From: JAFKFH01 sp017307375
Lineage (GTDB): Bacteria; Pseudomonadota; Alphaproteobacteria; Ferrovibrionales; Ferrovibrionaceae
NCBI GenBank assembly: GCA_965229335.1
Contig: OZ245874.1
Span: 6,386,001-6,450,000, forward strand
Direction of reading: 5' to 3'
Length of the DNA: 64,000 nucleotides
Below the pieces are notes generated by a model. It saw nothing but the letters and a program-made list of their open reading frames with translations. It made no database searches and was not told the origin of the DNA. This document shows, in pieces, positions 33,661 to 41,231 of this stretch. The position numbers and the translations under genes are program-made. Numbering within the stretch: the first letter of the stretch is position 1; the number at the start of each line of letters is the position of its first letter.

Positions 33661-35037
33661 ATGAAGTCACTTCAGGCGCTGGCCGAGATCTGGGCGCTCG
33701 GCGGCCTTCCCGCCGCGGCCCTGGACGACATCGCCCTGTCCGGCGGCGATCCGGTGTTTCCGTCGTCCTTCGCCGTCGGTACCGCGGCCCAGGCGACCGT
33801 TGGCGCCGCCGCCCTCGCCGCCTGCGAGATCGGCCATGCCCGCGGCATGCCCCGCCAGCGCGTCGGCGTCGACATGACCCATGCCGCCGTCGAAGCCACC
33901 GGCCGGTTCTCGATCGACGGGCAGGAGCCGGCGTTGTGGGATCCGTTCGCGGGGCTCTACCGCTGTGCCGACGGCCATGTTCGGGTCCATACCAACTTCG
34001 CCCATCACCGCGACGGCGCGCTGCGCCTGCTCGGCCTCGATCCCGCGACGGCCGGCCGGGCGGATGCGGAGCGGGCAATGCTTGAATGGCAGGCGCTGGA
34101 CTTCGAGGCGGCGGCCGCCGAACGCGGCCTGGTCGCCACCGCCCTGCGCCGCTTCGCCGATTGGGATGCCTCGCCGCAGGGCCGGGCCGTGGCCGCACAG
34201 CCGCTGATGACCGTCACCCGCATCGGCGACGCTGCCCCGCGTTCCCTGCCGCCGCTTGCCGCAGACCAGCGACCGCTGTCGGGCCTGCGCGTGCTCGACC
34301 TGACCCGCATCCTCGCCGGGCCGGTCGGCGGGCGGACACTGGCCGCGTTCGGTGCCGACGTGATGCTGGTCAATTCGCCCGACCTGCCGAATATCGCGGC
34401 CATCGCCGAAACCAGCCGCGGCAAGCGCTCGACGCGGATCGACCTGCGCAGCGGGGCCGGACGGGAAACCTTGTGGCATCTCGTCGACGGCGCCCATGTC
34501 TTCTCGCAGGGTTACCGGCCCGGCGGGCTCGCGGCCCTCGGGTTCTCGCCCGAGGCACTGGCGGCGCGCCGGCCCGGCATCGTCGCCGTCTCGCTGACGG
34601 CCTATGGCCCGCAGGGCCCGTGGGCCGCGCGGCGTGGCTTCGATTCGCTGGTCCAGACCGCGATGGGCTTCAATCATGCCGAAGGCGAGGCGGCAGGCGA
34701 CGGCACGCCGCGGGCGCTGCCGATGCAGATCCTCGACCAGGCCAGCGGTTTCCTGATGGCGTTCGGTGCCGCCGCCGCGCTCTGGCGGCAACAGCAGGAA
34801 GGGGGCAGCTGGCATGTGCAGGTCTCGCTGGCCCAGACCGGCCACTGGCTGCGCCGACTGGGCCGCATTGCCGGCGGCCTCGCCGCGGCCACGCCGGACC
34901 TCACCCCCTGGCTGGAGACCACGGCCTCCGGCTTCGGCGAACTGCGGGCGGTGATCCCCAGCGCACGGCTGGCGCGCACCCCGGCCGGCTATGCCCGCCC
35001 GTCGATGCCGCCGGGGACGCATGCGCCGCATTGGTAA
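33661..35037 (+). CDS. CaiB/BaiF family CoA-transferase with unusual domain order
   Basis: The 458-residue protein belongs to class III CoA-transferases, but the family's N-terminal hallmark PLSGLRVLDLTRILAGP appears only at about residue 206. The first 200 residues (VGVDMTHAAVEATGRF, LWDPFAGLYRCADGHVRVHT) resemble the part that is normally C-terminal. The order looks circularly permuted or like a fusion of part-domains. It probably transfers CoA to a carboxylic acid. It lies 11 bases after the small membrane protein, in one operon with the MFS carrier, implying uptake followed by activation. Confidence 0.8.
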   Translation: MKSLQALAEIWALGGLPAAALDDIALSGGDPVFPSSFAVGTAAQATVGAAALAACEIGHARGMPRQRVGVDMTHAAVEATGRFSIDGQEPALWDPFAGLYRCADGHVRVHTNFAHHRDGALRLLGLDPATAGRADAERAMLEWQALDFEAAAAERGLVATALRRFADWDASPQGRAVAAQPLMTVTRIGDAAPRSLPPLAADQRPLSGLRVLDLTRILAGPVGGRTLAAFGADVMLVNSPDLPNIAAIAETSRGKRSTRIDLRSGAGRETLWHLVDGAHVFSQGYRPGGLAALGFSPEALAARRPGIVAVSLTAYGPQGPWAARRGFDSLVQTAMGFNHAEGEAAGDGTPRALPMQILDQASGFLMAFGAAAALWRQQQEGGSWHVQVSLAQTGHWLRRLGRIAGGLAAATPDLTPWLETTASGFGELRAVIPSARLARTPAGYARPSMPPGTHAPHW

Positions 35038-35055
35038 GGCGCCCGCGAACGGCCC

Positions 35056-35925
35056 TCACCGTACCGCCGTCGGGTGGCGATGCCGCGCGAACAGCGCATT
35101 CAGGTCGGCCCCGGAGATCTGGTCGGCGGCAAAGCCGATCGACGATTGCTCGCGCAGCATCCTGGCGCAGTCGCGAATGAAACCCATGACCGACCGCGCG
35201 ATGGTGCCCCCGACCGTGACGCGGCTGACGCCGGCATCGAGAATGGCGGGTATGTCGGACGGCGCGGGGCCGAGCCCGACGACCACGTTCAGCGGGCCGT
35301 CGATTTCGTCGGCCAGCCGGCGGATGCTGGCGAGATCGGCGGCGCCCGGCACGAAGATGCAATCGGCGCCCGCCTGCAGGAACCGGTTTGCCCGGCGGAC
35401 GGCTGCCCCGATATCACCGCCCAGCAGCAGCACGTCGGTGCGGGCGTTGAGCACGAAGGTCCGGCCGCGGCCCCGCGCCGCCGCTGCCGCCGCGGCAATG
35501 CGCTCGACGGCCAGTTCCTCGTCATAGAGCCGGTCTTCCCCGGGCACCTTGTCCTCGATATTGCCGCCGGCAAGCCCGGTGTCGATCGCCCGATCGATGG
35601 TGGTCGCGACCATCTCCGGCGCGTCGCCGAAGCCTGCCTCGAGATCCGCGCTGACCGGGACCGGCGAAGCTTCGACGATCTCGGCAAGCCGGCGGAACAT
35701 GCGATCGCGACCGACACCAAGGGCCGGATCCTCGACGTGGTAGTCCTGCAAGCCGAGCGAAAAGGCGATGCCGGCGCTGGTGGTGGCCAGCGCGGCAAAG
35801 CCCGCATCGGCCAGGATGATAGCGCTGGCCGCGTCCCAGGCATTCGGCAGGACGAAGCCGCGCGCCTGATGGTGCAGCCTGAGGAACTGCCGGGCCTGGT
35901 CCTCGGCCAATGAACGGGATCGCAT
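35056..35925 (-). CDS. Isocitrate lyase / PEP mutase superfamily protein
   Basis: The 289-residue protein has the family beginning VLPNAWDAASAIILADAGF, the metal-binding segment SADLEAGFGD, and ARTDVLLLGG with a conserved Asp. These match the oxaloacetate-hydrolase/carboxyvinyl-phosphonate-like subgroup of small ICL/PEPM proteins. The ICL-type catalytic KKCGH motif is absent, so isocitrate cleavage is unlikely; C-C or C-P bond chemistry on a small keto-acid is more likely. It diverges from a LysR gene, its probable regulator. Confidence 0.85.
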   Translation of the reverse strand: MRSRSLAEDQARQFLRLHHQARGFVLPNAWDAASAIILADAGFAALATTSAGIAFSLGLQDYHVEDPALGVGRDRMFRRLAEIVEASPVPVSADLEAGFGDAPEMVATTIDRAIDTGLAGGNIEDKVPGEDRLYDEELAVERIAAAAAAARGRGRTFVLNARTDVLLLGGDIGAAVRRANRFLQAGADCIFVPGAADLASIRRLADEIDGPLNVVVGLGPAPSDIPAILDAGVSRVTVGGTIARSVMGFIRDCARMLREQSSIGFAADQISGADLNALFARHRHPTAVR

Positions 35926-35973
35926 GGGCGCCTCCTTCGGGACTGGATGGCCGACCTTAGGATTGTGGCGTCA

Positions 35974-35990
35974 TATGCGTCCAATGCATA
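35974..35990. promoter_or_regulatory. LysR-type dyad (T-N11-A) between the divergent genes
   Basis: TATGC and GCATA form an inverted repeat with a seven-base centre, containing the T-N11-A core TGC-N7-GCA. It lies between the diverging ICL-like gene (start 35925) and lysR (start 36028), the normal place for a shared LysR binding site. Confidence 0.6.
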
Positions 35991-36027
35991 ATATGTCTAT
36001 CCTGGATCCGTATTCCTGATGAGATGA

Positions 36028-36918
36028 ATGGACTCCGACGCCCTGCTGACGGTCGTGGCCATCCACCGGGCCGGTAGCTTTTCCGCTGCCGCCGAGGCGC
36101 TCGGCCGCTCGCAGCCGGCGATAAGCCGGCGGATCGGCCTGCTGGAAGCCGAACTGGGGGGACCGATCTTCGAGCGCACCGCCGGGGGCGTCAGGCTGAG
36201 CGCGCTCGGCGATGCCCTGCTGCCCCATGCCGAGCGGGCGCTCGCCGCGATCGAGGACGCGCGCAAGGCGATCCGCGACCTGCGCGAGCGGCATGCGGGG
36301 CGGGTGACGCTGGCGCTGGTTGGCACGCTGGCCGGGCTGCAACTGACGCAGACTTTGCGCCGCTACGCCGCCGCGGCACCCGACGTCCGGCTGGACCTGC
36401 GGACCGGGCGCAGCGCGGAAGTCAGCAGCCTGGTGCGCTCGGGCGCGGCGACGATCGGCGTGCGCTATTTCGCCGACCGCTCCCACGATCTCGACTGCCA
36501 TGCCATGCCGCCCGAGCCGCTGGTCGTGATCTGCGGGCCCGATCATCCGCTGCGCGGGCAGAGGGTCAGGCAACTGTCCGAGCTTCAGGCCGAACACTGG
36601 CTGGTCTTCCCCGACCGGATCGAAAGCGGCGAGGCCGCAGCCGGCACCCTGTCGGCGCTGTTTCTGGTCCGCGGTATCGCAGACCTGAAATGGAGCGCGA
36701 TCGACAGCCTTACGGCGCAGAAGCGCCTGGTCGAAGCCGGCGCGGGCCTTGCCCTGCTGCCACGCTCGGCAATCGACGACGAGTTGCGTGCGAGATCCCT
36801 GGCGATCATCCCCGTGGCCGACCTCGACGCGGCAAACCCGGTCTTTGCGATCACCCGCCGTGACGGGTATCTCAGCCGCGCCGCGCGGCTGCTGCTCGAT
36901 ATCCTGATTGCCGGCTAG
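36028..36918 (+). CDS. LysR-family transcriptional regulator
   Basis: The 296-residue protein has an N-terminal winged helix (VVAIHRAGSFSAAAEALGRS, QPAISRRIGLLE) and a type 2 periplasmic-binding-like effector domain (about 90-296, starting RVTLALVGTLAG). It is divergent from the ICL/PEP-mutase-like gene with a T-N11-A dyad between them, so it is likely to regulate that gene and itself. The effector is unknown. Confidence 0.92.
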   Translation: MDSDALLTVVAIHRAGSFSAAAEALGRSQPAISRRIGLLEAELGGPIFERTAGGVRLSALGDALLPHAERALAAIEDARKAIRDLRERHAGRVTLALVGTLAGLQLTQTLRRYAAAAPDVRLDLRTGRSAEVSSLVRSGAATIGVRYFADRSHDLDCHAMPPEPLVVICGPDHPLRGQRVRQLSELQAEHWLVFPDRIESGEAAAGTLSALFLVRGIADLKWSAIDSLTAQKRLVEAGAGLALLPRSAIDDELRARSLAIIPVADLDAANPVFAITRRDGYLSRAARLLLDILIAG

Positions 36919-37290
36919 CGCCTTCCCGCGATCCAACCCGTCACGATCGCCGGCGCTGCCCGAACCGGTGGCGACGGGCACAAAGCAGGCAGCACGGCGG
37001 GAGCCGGCTGCCTGAAGTCGGGGGAGGATCTGTCGGGTGACCGGCGCGCCGTGCCGGCCCGCGGGGCGGGGGGAGGGAGATGGCGAAGCCGGTCTGTACT
37101 CTCGCGCCGATCACCTCGACGGCTACGATCCTGCGCCTTCCCGGCGTTCCCGTCTGGGACGATCCGACCTGTTCTGCGCGATCCTGACTATACCTAGGTA
37201 TGCGGCCGGCCAATCCAGCGTACGATTTCGGCGGGCACGGTGCTCGACCAGGATTTCCCCGATGGCAAGAGCCGACATGGGGAAACGACG
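36919..37290. other. Intergenic region before the short AraC pair (372 bp)
   Basis: No gene is supported here. The only clear element is the palindrome at 37190-37201 with a possible -10 (TACGAT) 25 bases after its centre. The rest shows no repeat or hairpin I can defend. Confidence 0.5.
37190..37201 (+). promoter_or_regulatory. Palindrome ATACCTAGGTAT upstream of araC, shared with the fdhF-like promoter
   Basis: The twelve-base sequence ATACCTAGGTAT is a perfect palindrome 89 bases before the AraC start. The stretch ATAC-Y-TAGGTATGCGGC recurs at 41116 before the FdhF/YdeP-like gene with a single C-to-T change. The arms resemble the TACC half-sites used by NarL/FixJ-type regulators, and such a regulator is encoded at 46570; this link is inference. 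Confidence 0.6.
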
Positions 37291-37824
37291 ATGACACCGA
37301 TGAACCAAAGCGCCATTCCGATGACGTTGCCGCCCGCGCTGGCCGCGATGCACACCGATCTTGCCCGACTGCTGGCCGACGCCCAATCGGCAATTGGCCG
37401 AAACCCGGACGAGGCAAGACAGTACATCTCGCGCGCAACCGCGCTGCTCGAACAGCCCGCCCAGTTGCCGATCCAGGTCAGTGGCGGTCTTGCACCCTGG
37501 CAGGCCAAGCGCGTCAAGGCACATATCGCCGCCCGCCTTACCGAAACGATCGCCGTCGAGGACCTGGCGGCCGAGACAGGGTTGAGCCCGAGCTATTTCT
37601 CGCGCGCGTTCCGCGCCAGTTTCGGCGAAGCCCCCTATGTCCACGTGCTGCGCCAGCGGATTGCGCGCGCCTGCGACCTGATGCTGACGAGCGACGAGCC
37701 GCTGTCGCAGATTGCCGTCGCTTGCGGCCTGGCCGATCAGTCGCATTTCACCAGGCTGTTCCGGCGCTTTCACGGCATCACGCCCCATGCCTGGCGCCGT
37801 TTCCAGCGGCGAAACGCCGCCTGA
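37291..37824 (+). CDS. Short AraC-family regulator (177 aa)
   Basis: The 177-residue protein has only a short N-terminal helical segment (about 1-75) and then a complete AraC domain with both recognition helices (IAVEDLAAETGLSPSYFSRA; LSQIAVACGLADQSHFTRLF). There is no cupin ligand domain. GGGGAAA precedes the ATG. The palindrome upstream suggests that this gene is itself regulated. It is the first of two short AraC genes in tandem. Confidence 0.85.
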   Translation: MTPMNQSAIPMTLPPALAAMHTDLARLLADAQSAIGRNPDEARQYISRATALLEQPAQLPIQVSGGLAPWQAKRVKAHIAARLTETIAVEDLAAETGLSPSYFSRAFRASFGEAPYVHVLRQRIARACDLMLTSDEPLSQIAVACGLADQSHFTRLFRRFHGITPHAWRRFQRRNAA

Positions 37825-37924
37825 GCGATCATACCAATCAGGTAGAACTTCAAACCATGGCATGATGTCGATCCGACGAATTCCTTCCTAGGTTCTTCCG
37901 AAGGGACGTTCGAAGGAGATCATC

Positions 37925-38371
37925 ATGCCCGTAGCCGGTGACGACATCTTCGCGGATGCCATGCGCATCGCCATTCTTCTGCGCCTGTTGCAGCGGCAGG
38001 AGACCGAGCAGGCAGGCACCGCCCTGCCCGCGTGGCGCCTGACGCGGGTCTTTCGCCATGTCGAGGAACATCTGGACGGGCCTATCACGCTGCAGGACAT
38101 GGCCGCGGCGGCCGGGCTGAGCCGAATGCATTTTGCCGCGCAGTTTCGCGCCGCGACGGGCCAGCGCCCCCACGACTATCTGCTGCGCCGGCGCATCGAA
38201 CGGGCACAGAGCCTGATGCGCGAGGACGGCGCCAGCCTGGTCGACGTGGCGCTCAGCGTCGGATTCCAGACCCAGGCGCATTTCACCACCGTGTTCAAGC
38301 GGATCTGCGGGGAAACCCCGCACCGCTGGCGGTCCCGCGAACGGCGCCTTCAGGATGAAGGCGCCGCCTGA
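37925..38371 (+). CDS. Very short AraC-family regulator (148 aa)
   Basis: The 148-residue protein consists of a 35-residue N-terminal helix and one AraC domain (ITLQDMAAAAGLSRMHFAAQ; LVDVALSVGFQTQAHFTTVF). Like its upstream neighbour it lacks a ligand domain, so it may act constitutively or through partner proteins. AAGGAGA precedes the ATG. CCTAGG within TTCCTAGGTTC about 30 bases upstream resembles the half of the shared palindrome. It converges with the oxalate decarboxylase gene, five bases apart. Confidence 0.83.
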   Translation: MPVAGDDIFADAMRIAILLRLLQRQETEQAGTALPAWRLTRVFRHVEEHLDGPITLQDMAAAAGLSRMHFAAQFRAATGQRPHDYLLRRRIERAQSLMREDGASLVDVALSVGFQTQAHFTTVFKRICGETPHRWRSRERRLQDEGAA

Positions 38372-38376
38372 CCGCG

Positions 38377-39630
38377 TCACCTCGGCATCAGCCCGGGCTG
38401 GTCGCTGGGAAACCTGTCGATCGTCTCGGGGCTGATGTTGAAATGCTGCGCCACCAGGTCGCGCGGCGTGTGCGTCAGCCAATCCGACAGCCCGACCTCG
38501 GCGTATCTTGCCGTCTTGAACACGGCGAGCACCAGGAGGTCGGTATTGCCGGTATTCTCGATGTAGTGGCCATAGCTGCGCTTGACGTAACCGACGTCAC
38601 CGGGCCGGAAATCCGCGGTCTGGGCACGCGGGCCGGCACCGAAGACGGTCATCCGCCCCTCGCCCTTCAGCCAGTACTGCCATTCGTCGGCATTGGGATG
38701 CCAATGCAGATCGCGAATGGCACCGGGCCTGATGGTCTCGATCGCGCCGGCGATGGCGGTCGAGACCTTGAAGGTCGTCGAATCCGCCAGCTGGATCATG
38801 CCCCCGCGCGTCTGCCGGATCGGCCTGGCGCTGCCCAGCTTGAAGGTGAAGGGGTTTGCCGGCACCCCGCCCGACGCCACCGCCGCCTGGTCGATCGCCA
38901 GCGGGCCGGGCTCGCGCCCCTGGAAAATCCACAGATCGTTCAGCGGGATCGCGCGGAAGGTCTCGGCCGGCACGCCGAAATTCTTGGCCAGGATCTCGGG
39001 CGGCGTGTGCGCCAGCCAGTCGGTCACCATGAAGGTACCGAACTCCGATGCGCGGCCATCGTCGAACGCGATCAGGAATTCGCAGCCGTCCGGGCCGAGG
39101 CCCTGCAACGAATGCGGCTGCCCGGGTGGAAAATACCAGAGGTCGCCCGGACCGACATCGTCGACATAGGCCTGGCCGAATTCGTCCAGCACCGTGACGC
39201 GGCAGCGGCCGGCCGTCATGAAGCCCCATTCCGCGGCCAGATGCCAGTGCAGCTCGCGGATGCCGCCGGCCGACAGCCGCATGTTGACGCCGGCAATCTC
39301 CTCGGAGATCGGAAAGTTCTGCTGCGTCACCTCGCGCGCCCAGCCGCCGTCCTGGATGCGGCGATGGGCGATGTTGAACGACGACCAGAACTGGGGTTGG
39401 TCACCGACATCGGTCGCCGGCGGACTGCCGGACGACGGGAACTGGTCCGCCAAGGCGCGGTTCTGCGGTCCCGGGTCACTCAACGCGCCCGAGCGGGCAT
39501 TGATCGCCCCCTGCGCCGGTCGATCCGGATCGCCGAAGCTTGCGGCATAGGCGGAGGTCGCGGCCATCGCCGCGCCGCCGGCGGCACCGAGGGCCAACAG
39601 GTTCCGACGAGAAAACTGAACCATGGTCAT
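38377..39630 (-). CDS. oxdC: Tat-exported bicupin, oxalate decarboxylase family
   Basis: The 417-residue protein starts with a Tat signal (SRRNLLALG, cleavage near AYAA). It has two cupin domains with full Mn ligands: H128, H130, E134, H173 in the first and H309, H311, E316, H355 in the second. The lid loop that decides decarboxylase against oxidase activity is SENST in Bacillus OxdC; here the corresponding loop is SEFGT (195-199), so the key Glu (E196) is kept. Oxalate to formate plus CO2 in the periplasm is the best call. It lies nine bases after mntH, giving co-expression with a Mn importer. Confidence 0.87.
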   Translation of the reverse strand: MTMVQFSRRNLLALGAAGGAAMAATSAYAASFGDPDRPAQGAINARSGALSDPGPQNRALADQFPSSGSPPATDVGDQPQFWSSFNIAHRRIQDGGWAREVTQQNFPISEEIAGVNMRLSAGGIRELHWHLAAEWGFMTAGRCRVTVLDEFGQAYVDDVGPGDLWYFPPGQPHSLQGLGPDGCEFLIAFDDGRASEFGTFMVTDWLAHTPPEILAKNFGVPAETFRAIPLNDLWIFQGREPGPLAIDQAAVASGGVPANPFTFKLGSARPIRQTRGGMIQLADSTTFKVSTAIAGAIETIRPGAIRDLHWHPNADEWQYWLKGEGRMTVFGAGPRAQTADFRPGDVGYVKRSYGHYIENTGNTDLLVLAVFKTARYAEVGLSDWLTHTPRDLVAQHFNISPETIDRFPSDQPGLMPR

Positions 39631-39639
39631 TTTCCTTTT

Positions 39640-40905
39640 TCAGTTGAAGGCTTGGAAGGCGAGAAGCGCGTTCAGCCCGACGATCGCGACGGTCGCGGCG
39701 ACGGCGAGCGCCGTCGTCGGCCCACGCAGGGCGAACTCTCCCATCAGGTCGCGGCGCCGGGAGAACAGGACGAGGGTGATCATCGGCACCGGCAATGCCA
39801 GCGACAGGACCACCTGGCTCAGTACCAGGGCACGGGTGATGTCGATGCCCAGTGCGACCACCGCGAAGGCGGGCAGCGCGGTGACCGTCCGACGCAGCCA
39901 GACGGGGATGCGAAACCCGACGAACCCCTGCATGATCATCTGCCCGGCGATGGTGCCGACGATCGAGCTCGACAATCCCGAGGCGATCAGGGATGTCAGG
40001 AAAAGCAGCGCCGCGGCGCCGCCGAGCAATGGCGTCAGCATCCGGTAGGCTTCATCGATCTCGGCAATGCCGGGCTGGGTCTGGTGAAACGATGCGGCAG
40101 CCATCGCGACCATCGCCAGGTTGACGAAACCGGCGACCGACAAGGCCACCACAACCTCGCGCGTCACATAGTCGACCAGCTTGCGGCGCTGCACCGGACC
40201 CGCCACGGGAAGCCGGTTCTGGGTCAGTCCGGAATGCAGGAAGATCGCATGGGGCATCACCGTCGCACCGATGATGCCGACGGCCAGGACCAGCGCTTCG
40301 TGGTCGGGAAGCACCGGCCGGGTCGCGCCCCGCAGCGCCGCCGGCCAGTCCACCGGTGCCAGGAACAGCTCGACCACGTAGCACAGGGCGATCACCCCGA
40401 CGAAACCGCCGATCAGCAATTCCAGCCGACGGAAGCTCCGCCGTTCCAGCGTCAGCGCGGCAGCCGTCAGGGCAGCCGTCGCGACCATTCCCGCCATCAG
40501 CGGCAGACCCAGCAGCAGGGAGAGCCCCAGTGCGCCGCCGAGAAACTCGGCCAGATCCGTCGCCATCGCCGCCAGTTCGCCGACCACCCACATCGGATAG
40601 ACCAATGCGGGCGGCAGTTCGTCGCGGCAGAGTTCGGCAAGATTGCGCCCGGTGACCAGGCCGAGCCTGGCGGACAATCCCTGGAACAGCATGGCGACCA
40701 GATTTGCCGCAAGCACGACCCACAGCAGCTGGTAGCCATAGCCGGCGCCTGCCTGAATGTTGGTGGCGAAATTGCCGGGATCCATGTACGCGATCGACGC
40801 AACCACGGCCGGCCCTGCCATCCGGGCCATGGTGCGGGCGGCCCGGCTGCACCCGGCGGGTATGGTACCGAATCGGGTCGACTGAAGATCGAGGCTGAGC
40901 GACAT
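39640..40905 (-). CDS. mntH: NRAMP-family Mn2+/H+ symporter
   Basis: The 421-residue protein has eleven membrane segments and both NRAMP metal-binding signatures, DPGN in helix 1 (residues 42-45) and MPH in helix 6 (217-219). It imports Mn2+ with protons. Its stop lies nine bases before the start of a Mn-dependent bicupin gene, so it probably supplies that enzyme's metal. The ATG at 40905 is preferred over a GTG at 40950 since the family begins close to the first helix. Confidence 0.92.
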   Translation of the reverse strand: MSLSLDLQSTRFGTIPAGCSRAARTMARMAGPAVVASIAYMDPGNFATNIQAGAGYGYQLLWVVLAANLVAMLFQGLSARLGLVTGRNLAELCRDELPPALVYPMWVVGELAAMATDLAEFLGGALGLSLLLGLPLMAGMVATAALTAAALTLERRSFRRLELLIGGFVGVIALCYVVELFLAPVDWPAALRGATRPVLPDHEALVLAVGIIGATVMPHAIFLHSGLTQNRLPVAGPVQRRKLVDYVTREVVVALSVAGFVNLAMVAMAAASFHQTQPGIAEIDEAYRMLTPLLGGAAALLFLTSLIASGLSSSIVGTIAGQMIMQGFVGFRIPVWLRRTVTALPAFAVVALGIDITRALVLSQVVLSLALPVPMITLVLFSRRRDLMGEFALRGPTTALAVAATVAIVGLNALLAFQAFN

Positions 40906-41231
40906 CTCGGCGTTTCCGGTCTTTCGCGTTTCGATGCCCCGAGGATGCACGGGCGATCGTCGTCGATCTTTCGAAAGCGCCGGGCTTCTTTCGCAAAAGC
41001 ACGGCTATAATTCCTATCGATGGATCGAACGGCATCCGGACTTCGGGCTAGGACGATGTCGGGTCGGCTTGTGCGTGATGATCGCCGCGTCGCCTGGTCG
41101 CGCTGGCGGCAAGCCATACTTAGGTATGCGGCACCGGGGCGGCAGAAGGTACCAAACCCACGTATGATGGTGGCCTGGCGGTACCGCCCCCTACCCTCCG
41201 GCCATTGGCATAGCGGCGAGGATACCGAGCG
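40906..41231. other. Divergent region between mntH and the fdhF-like gene (326 bp)
   Basis: No gene is supported. It contains CATACTTAGGTATG (41115-41128) and, downstream, TATGAT near 41164 as a possible -10 for the fdhF-like gene. A manganese-responsive Mur/MntR box for mntH was looked for and not convincingly found. Confidence 0.45.
41115..41128 (+). promoter_or_regulatory. Near-palindrome CATACTTAGGTATG upstream of the fdhF-like gene
   Basis: The 14-base near-palindrome has one mismatch at its centre and is followed by CGGC exactly as the copy at 37190. It lies 104 bases before the start codon. The two copies are about 3.9 kb apart and precede genes that otherwise share no sequence, which supports a common regulator. 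Confidence 0.6.

Noticed and set aside
38443..41010. Plus-strand open frame of 855 codons
   Set aside because: It is the opposite-strand shadow of oxdC and mntH, is rich in Arg, Gly and Gln as such shadows are, and has no ribosome site.
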